NCBI RefSeq assembly: GCF_003202155.1
Contig: NZ_QFLI01000002.1
Coordinates: 620,001-684,000 of the forward strand
Direction of reading: 5' to 3'
Length of the DNA: 64,000 bases
Source of the DNA: Marinifilum breve
GTDB taxonomy: Bacteria > Bacteroidota > Bacteroidia > Bacteroidales > Marinifilaceae
Position numbers and translations under genes: made by a program. The notes under the pieces were generated by a model. It made no database searches. It was not told the origin of the DNA and was given only the letters and a program-made list of their open reading frames with translations. This document shows, piece by piece, positions 60,003 to 64,000 of this stretch (position 1 is the first letter of the stretch; every line of letters starts with the position of its first letter).

Positions 60003-60296
60003 ATGTTCATCGTAAATCTAACATACAAAAGCAAACTGGATCAAATTGACCAATTTTTGAATGCTCACATTGAGTTTTTAAATGAGCAATACGAGTTGGG
60101 AAATTTTCTGGCATCGGGACGAAAAATACCAAGAACCGGAGGAATCATTCTATCGAATGTTGCTTCGAAATCGGAATTGGAAGCAATTATCGAAAAAGAT
60201 CCTTTCAAACAGAACAATTTGGCAAATTATGAAGTGACTGAATTTGTTCCGAGCAAAACCTGCGAGGAATTGGAATTTTTAAATGAAAATAGGTAA
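60003..60296 (+). CDS. YciI-like protein
   Basis: The 97-residue protein has the YciI fold pattern: FIVNLTYKSKLDQIDQFLNA at the start, LGNFLASGRKIPRTGGIILS near residue 36 and SELEAIIEKDPFKQNNLANY near 57. The His-Asp pair of some YciI dimers (HxxxL) is replaced. YciI proteins are small ferredoxin-like dimers, often of unknown enzymatic role. The stop codon overlaps the start of the next gene (TAATG), so the two are translationally coupled. Confidence 0.85.
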   Translation: MFIVNLTYKSKLDQIDQFLNAHIEFLNEQYELGNFLASGRKIPRTGGIILSNVASKSELEAIIEKDPFKQNNLANYEVTEFVPSKTCEELEFLNENR

Positions 60297-60982
60297 TGAA
60301 AACATTATTGAATCTTGTATTATTGGTATTAAGCTCAATTGCAGCTTATTCTCAGGCAGACTACAGAAAAATATATGAGTATGGGGAATACCAAGAGGAT
60401 TGGGCAAAAGTAAAATCGATTACTGGTACTTATGGAATGATAGACCGAAGTGGAAAAGAAGTTGTTCCTGCGGTTTATAAGAAAATAGAAAAATTCACCA
60501 GAGATAATGGGAATTTAGCATTGGTGAAATCAATTACCGGTGAATATGGAATGATCAATAAAAGTGGTAAGGAAGTGATCCCTGCGAATTATTCAAAAAT
60601 CGGGAGATTTAATGAAGTTGAAGAAGGATTGGCATTGGTCAAATCGATTACTGGTACTTATGGAATGATAGACCGAAGAGGAAAAGAAGTTATTCCTGCA
60701 GTTTATAAGAAAATAGAAAAGTTCACCAGAGATAATGGGAATTTAGCATTGGTGAAATCAATTACTGGTGAATATGGAATGATTAATAAAAGTGGTAAGG
60801 AAGTGATCCCTGCGGATTATTCAAAAATTGGAAGATTTAATGAAATTGAAGAAGGATTAGCATTGGTTAAATCTATAGTCGATGCTTATGGCTTTGTTGA
60901 TAAAAATGGGAATGAAATCGTTGAACCAATTTATTCACTCGAACAGATAGAATCAAAACAGTATAAGGTAATCGAAAATTAA
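60296..60982 (+). CDS. WG-repeat protein, exported
   Basis: The 228-residue protein has a signal peptide ending SIAAYSQ and then repeated WG-type units: VKSITGTYGMIDRSGKEVVP, LVKSITGEYGMINKSGKEVI and so on, five in all. Two double units of 76 residues are almost identical to each other, which points to a recent duplication of 228 bp in the gene. WG repeats form a beta-propeller-like surface for binding partner proteins; no enzymatic role is known. It is coupled to the YciI-like gene upstream. Confidence 0.85.
   Translation: MKTLLNLVLLVLSSIAAYSQADYRKIYEYGEYQEDWAKVKSITGTYGMIDRSGKEVVPAVYKKIEKFTRDNGNLALVKSITGEYGMINKSGKEVIPANYSKIGRFNEVEEGLALVKSITGTYGMIDRRGKEVIPAVYKKIEKFTRDNGNLALVKSITGEYGMINKSGKEVIPADYSKIGRFNEIEEGLALVKSIVDAYGFVDKNGNEIVEPIYSLEQIESKQYKVIEN
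60421..60876 (+). repeat. 228-bp tandem duplication inside the WG-repeat gene
   Basis: TACTGGTACTTATGGAATGATA recurs at 60421 and 60649, exactly 228 bases (76 codons) apart, and the sequence between matches closely, including KKIEKFTRDNGNLALVKS in both copies. The few differences show some divergence since the duplication. Confidence 0.85.
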
Positions 60983-61025
60983 ACTCTCCTATTTGAGGAA
61001 ATTATAAGCATACAAAGCCAATCAC

Positions 61026-61517
61026 ATGAACACAACACTAAAAAAATCACTGGAACAAGAAAGCACAGATGAATTGTTCTTTTATTTCAGACACGATGGT
61101 GCCTACAATTTTGAAAAGAAAATAATCGCAGGTAAACTCTTAAAAGAAAGAGGTTTCGACAGACAAATCCTTCAAGAAGAGAAGCAGCTATGCATTGAAG
61201 AATTGCAAGCTGATTTAAAAGAAGGCGAAACCCCTGGCCTATTGTTCAAGAAAAGCCAACAAGAAGTTTTTAGAAAACTGCTAAGCTGGTTGGTAATGTT
61301 TTTGCTTTTCATGTCAATAGAAATCGTTGTGAATGTAACGCAAGCAGAAAAGGATTGGGAATCAATGGGAATTGTTTTTGCCATTGGTCTTAGCTTGCTT
61401 GCATACAGCTTTTTTTTCTACAAAAAGCACATCAACAAATTGATGCATGAAGGTGCCAAAAACAATGAATTACTTCGTCTTCGCCTGAGCTATATTCAGA
61501 AGGAGTGGGATTTTTAG
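61026..61517 (+). CDS. Small two-pass membrane protein of unknown function
   Basis: The 163-residue protein has a cytosolic helical head (ESTDELFFYFRHDGAYNFEKK, then KLLKERGFDRQILQEEK) that recalls the N-terminus of the 24891 protein, and two transmembrane segments (about 83-102 and 116-131), followed by a charged tail. I do not recognise a named family. The resemblance of the head regions is short and only suggestive. Confidence 0.6.
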   Translation: MNTTLKKSLEQESTDELFFYFRHDGAYNFEKKIIAGKLLKERGFDRQILQEEKQLCIEELQADLKEGETPGLLFKKSQQEVFRKLLSWLVMFLLFMSIEIVVNVTQAEKDWESMGIVFAIGLSLLAYSFFFYKKHINKLMHEGAKNNELLRLRLSYIQKEWDF

Positions 61518-61590
61518 AAAAGAATCAGAAGGATTCATTAAATGTTTGAAGAACCATTATATAACAAAAAGAAACAACTAACATCCTTAT

Positions 61591-62592
61591 ATGAAACACA
61601 CTACCCTTACTCTACTTATTTTATTCTTATTTCAAGCTTTGTACGCTCAAGTAGATTATCATTCAAAGTATAGAGAGGCAATAGCATCCATTGAAAAGAA
61701 CTATGCTGGCTTTAAGGATAAAACGGCAGAAAAAGAAGATTATTACGAATACTTTAAAGCGGAATTAGAGAAAGATTCCATTAGAGGTTTATCAACCTTA
61801 AAAAAGAGATTAAAAACCTACATTTCTTTTTTCGATGACAATCACTTAAAGCTTTACGAATTTGATGCCGAAAAGTATGTGGCGAAAAAACAATACAAAA
61901 TCAAAGCGTTTAATTTCAAAATGCTGGATGATAATACATGTTATCTTAAAATTCCTCACTTCATGTACAAAAGCAGAGTAGATAGTTTAATTAACCATTC
62001 AATCGACTCTATATCCAGTAAAAAGAATTTAATCATTGACATTAGAGGCAATGGTGGTGGTGGAGATGATTCATTTTCCAGTATACTCCCAATTATCGCA
62101 ACAAACGATATGTATATTAGAAATATTGAATTTTTGGCTACAAAAGCCAACTGGGAGTTTGTTAATTCTGTATTGGATATTGGAAAATGGAAAGAGGAAT
62201 ATGATGATCAGATGATACCTGCTCCTTGGATATCAAGCAGGAAGTTCTTGGTAAAAGGTAACGACGAAATAAATGGTGTAAATGAATTCCCCAAAAATGT
62301 GGCTGTATTGGTAGATAGAGAAGTTGGAAGTGCTGGTGAACAATTCTTATTCTGTGCAAAACAAAGTTTTAAGGTGAAAGTATTTGGCGAAAACACAGGT
62401 GGAACAATAGATTACAGCAATTGTAGACACTTCAAGGTGATAAAAGATAAAATTTACATACAAGCACCAACCACAAAATTTAGTGGTTTACCTGTAAACC
62501 AAATTGACAAACATGGAATTGCTCCCGATTTTTACCTTAACAAAGAAAATCAAATAGAACAGGTATTGAAGTATTTTGAGATTTGGAGGTAA
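61591..62592 (+). CDS. S41-family serine peptidase
   Basis: The 333-residue protein has a signal peptide (FLFQALYAQ). The S41 core follows: YLKIPHFMYKSRVDSLINHS near residue 120, NLIIDIRGNGGGGDDSF near 148 (the oxyanion-related DxRGNGGG), REVGSAGEQFLFCAKQSF near 248 with the catalytic Ser, and VFGENTGGTIDYSNC near 268. No PDZ domain is present, so it is a short tail-specific-peptidase relative. It probably acts in the periplasm or outside. It has its own start after a 70-bp gap. Confidence 0.88.
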   Translation: MKHTTLTLLILFLFQALYAQVDYHSKYREAIASIEKNYAGFKDKTAEKEDYYEYFKAELEKDSIRGLSTLKKRLKTYISFFDDNHLKLYEFDAEKYVAKKQYKIKAFNFKMLDDNTCYLKIPHFMYKSRVDSLINHSIDSISSKKNLIIDIRGNGGGGDDSFSSILPIIATNDMYIRNIEFLATKANWEFVNSVLDIGKWKEEYDDQMIPAPWISSRKFLVKGNDEINGVNEFPKNVAVLVDREVGSAGEQFLFCAKQSFKVKVFGENTGGTIDYSNCRHFKVIKDKIYIQAPTTKFSGLPVNQIDKHGIAPDFYLNKENQIEQVLKYFEIWR

Positions 62593-62703
62593 ATCCAATA
62601 GCATATATTTCTTTAAACTTCTTTTGTGTAAGAATATTGCGATTGAAAAAAATCAGTATCTTCAAAATTGGAATTACTTACCAGTCAATAAATAATTGAG
62701 AAC

Positions 62704-63216
62704 ATGAGAAAAACAATTGAAATACTGATTCTACTCCTGGTTGTAATGGCTTGTAGTGACAAGTCAAATAAATATCCTATTAAGCAAGCAAATTGGGAAA
62801 GCAAAGAAATCAAGATCGACAGTATAGAGAAGTATTTTCATGGAAAAACGTACCTGCCGGTTTATTCTCACATCTATCATCATCACGAACACAGAACATT
62901 TGATCTTACCACAACGGTAAGCATCCGCAATGTATCGGTTAGCGATTCAGTTTTTCTATTAAAAGCAAATTATTACAATACAATTGGTGAAAATATCAGG
63001 CAATACCTAAAAAATCCAATTTATTTAAAGCCATTGGAAACTTTGGAAATTATCATCGAAGAGCAAGATACTGAGGGAGGTTCTGGTGCGAACTTTATTT
63101 TTGACTGGGCCATGAACAATGATAAAAATCCCCCACTATTTGAAGCTGTAATGATTTCTACCTCTGGTCAACAAGGTCTTTCTTACACAACAAGAGGAGT
63201 TCAAGTATTTGAATAA
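62704..63216 (+). CDS. DUF3124 lipoprotein
   Basis: The 170-residue protein has a lipoprotein signal (LLVVMAC) and the DUF3124 pattern: TYLPVYSHIYHHHEHRTFDL near residue 50, TTTVSIRNVSVSDSVFLLKA near 70, and FIFDWAMNNDKNPPLFEAVM near 130. The HHHEH patch could bind metal. DUF3124 proteins are envelope proteins of unknown job. It is monocistronic with a terminator. Confidence 0.9.
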   Translation: MRKTIEILILLLVVMACSDKSNKYPIKQANWESKEIKIDSIEKYFHGKTYLPVYSHIYHHHEHRTFDLTTTVSIRNVSVSDSVFLLKANYYNTIGENIRQYLKNPIYLKPLETLEIIIEEQDTEGGSGANFIFDWAMNNDKNPPLFEAVMISTSGQQGLSYTTRGVQVFE

Positions 63217-63298
63217 ACGTGTTTTTAAGACTCTTGTTATCCCCTAAAAAAGACTATTACTCACAACCGATCTTTAAGTACAAATGAAAATATTTAGA

Positions 63299-63330
63299 AA
63301 GAGCCAAGACAATATCTTGGCTTTTCATTT
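63299..63330 (+). terminator. Rho-independent terminator
   Basis: GAGCCAAG pairs with CTTGGCTTTT around ACAATAT. It follows the DUF3124 gene by about 80 bp. The stem is like that at 54993-55022. Confidence 0.7.
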
Positions 63331-63445
63331 TAAATATAATCAGTATCAGATTCTAAAACTACTAAAGGTATTGACAGCTTCTCTGCCCGATCCACTCATC
63401 ATTCACATATTTTTAACAAATCTTTTTTTGGAAATACAATCATGC

Positions 63446-63461
63446 GTGCATATATTTGCAC
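63446..63461 (+). promoter_or_regulatory. Operator dyad 1 (GTGCA-N6-TGCAC)
   Basis: GTGCA TATATT TGCAC, a perfect dyad, lies 22 bp before the ArsR-type gene. It is likely where the regulator represses itself. Confidence 0.7.
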
Positions 63462-63482
63462 ACGTAAACAAATTAATAAAGC

Positions 63483-63809
63483 ATGCCAGAGAAGTTATAT
63501 CAGGGAATTGATCAGACTATTAATTCGAAATTCTTTATCACCTTTTTCGATCCTGTTCGTTTCGAATTGGTAAATTTTCTGTCGAGCTACGAGTGGTTGA
63601 ATATCGGTGAGATAGCGGAGAACTTTCCACAGGATAGATCGGTTATTTCGCGCCATTTGGATCAAATGTATCAACAAAACATTCTTATTAAGGAGAAAAG
63701 ATCGAAGTTTATTTATTATCAGTTGAATTGTGAATACGTCACAAAGATGTTTGAGAATACTTCGGCTGAATTAAGAAAATTGATGAATACATGTACATCT
63801 AACGATTAA
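63483..63809 (+). CDS. ArsR/MarR-type winged-helix repressor
   Basis: The 108-residue protein has the winged-helix pattern: TFFDPVRFELVNFLSSYEWL, LNIGEIAENFPQDRSVISRH (recognition helix) near residue 45, and LIKEKRSKFIYYQLN for the wing. There is no CxC motif of metal-sensing ArsR proteins, so the signal is probably not arsenite-like metal. Three matching dyads flank this gene and the next, so it most likely represses both. Confidence 0.85.
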   Translation: MPEKLYQGIDQTINSKFFITFFDPVRFELVNFLSSYEWLNIGEIAENFPQDRSVISRHLDQMYQQNILIKEKRSKFIYYQLNCEYVTKMFENTSAELRKLMNTCTSND

Positions 63810-63826
63810 AAAATTTAGGTTCTTGC

Positions 63827-63842
63827 GTGCATATTTGCGCAC
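63827..63842 (+). promoter_or_regulatory. Operator dyad 2 (GTGCA-N6-CGCAC)
   Basis: GTGCA TATTTG CGCAC has one change from dyad 1. It lies just after the ArsR-type gene and upstream of the flavoprotein gene. Confidence 0.65.
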
Positions 63843-63899
63843 ACAAACACAATAAATAAGGAAGAAAACAAAATCAACAAATATTTTTTAAACTTTTAT

Positions 63900-63915
63900 G
63901 TGCATGAATGTGCAC
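63900..63915 (+). promoter_or_regulatory. Operator dyad 3 (GTGCA-N6-TGCAC)
   Basis: GTGCA TGAATG TGCAC is a perfect dyad about 16 bp upstream of the 63931 ATG, close to a likely transcription start region. Together with dyad 2 it would let the repressor block the flavoprotein gene. Confidence 0.7.
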
Positions 63916-63930
63916 GCTAACATTAAAAAC

Positions 63931-64000
63931 ATGAAGATTTTCGCAATCCAGGGAAGTCCCAACAAAAAAGGCAGTACAGCTCATTTATTAGAGAATTATT
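63931..64000 (+). CDS. Flavodoxin-like NAD(P)H oxidoreductase, 5' part only
   Basis: The window ends after 23 codons. MKIFAIQGSPNKKGSTAHLL is the beginning of the NADPH-dependent FMN reductase/iron-sulfur flavoprotein family, where the GSPNKKGST loop binds the FMN phosphate. The rest lies outside the window. It is controlled by operators 2 and 3 and probably forms a redox or detoxification unit with the ArsR-type gene. Confidence 0.8.
   Translation, partial: MKIFAIQGSPNKKGSTAHLLENY

Overview
The window looks like a chromosomal segment of a marine or gut-type Bacteroidota, most likely a Bacteroidales/Marinilabiliales relative. I infer this from the strong A+T bias, upstream elements with the TTTG...TAnnTTTG promoter form, many small lipoproteins, a TPR-plus-LuxR-HTH regulator, PF14281-type nuclease, WG-repeat and DUF-type families that are common in this phylum. 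No rRNA, tRNA, transposase, integrase or CRISPR array was seen.

Region 1 (1-9.5 kb) is redox and stress metabolism. It holds a flavinylated FMN-binding/CX3CP membrane protein next to a membrane-anchored nitroreductase and a cupin lipoprotein, flanked by two copies of a 94-bp repeat. An AraC regulator follows, with an SDR/solute-binding-protein operon and a second nitroreductase that share an almost identical 49-bp upstream element; this looks like a small regulon. A secreted metalloprotease operon follows. Region 2 (9.6-19.2 kb) is a mixed set of small enzymes (HD, GNAT, TlpA, LUD, methyltransferase, acyltransferase), a LytS/LytTR-type two-component system and a lone MotA/TolQ/ExbB-like protein.

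Region 3 (19.2-32.6 kb) is the most unusual. About fifteen mostly unrelated minus-strand genes lie one after another, many of them secreted or lipid-anchored. Nearly every one is followed by a short palindromic repeat of two related types (A and B). The repeat's hairpin is kept by paired base changes, and in four unrelated genes it supplies the last codons and the stop codon. The array contains one recently duplicated gene pair and a diverged third paralogue. The layout resembles an integron cassette array, but no integrase and no canonical attC core is visible.

Region 4 (32.7-38.5 kb) holds a helical protein beside a 21-bp-period (heptad-codon) tandem repeat, a long non-coding stretch, a DUF2809 protein, a methyltransferase and a secreted amidohydrolase. 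Region 5 (38.7-46.9 kb) is a set of exported proteins and a large TPR/HTH membrane regulator. Region 6 (47-55.3 kb) holds phosphatidylserine decarboxylase, an MtfA-like peptidase with SEC-C motif, a sodium:solute symporter and an alkylation-repair run: Ada, a fused alkyltransferase/HhH-GPD glycosylase, then an isocitrate-lyase/PEP-mutase family enzyme. A DUF192 protein and a 49-residue PspC protein follow. Region 7 (55.4-64 kb) has a second 21-bp repeat array with inverted halves, a three-gene nuclease operon (DEDDh exonuclease-BRCT plus PD-(D/E)XK nuclease), a WG-repeat protein, an S41 peptidase, and at the edge an ArsR-type regulator with three matching dyad operators in front of itself and a truncated flavoprotein gene.
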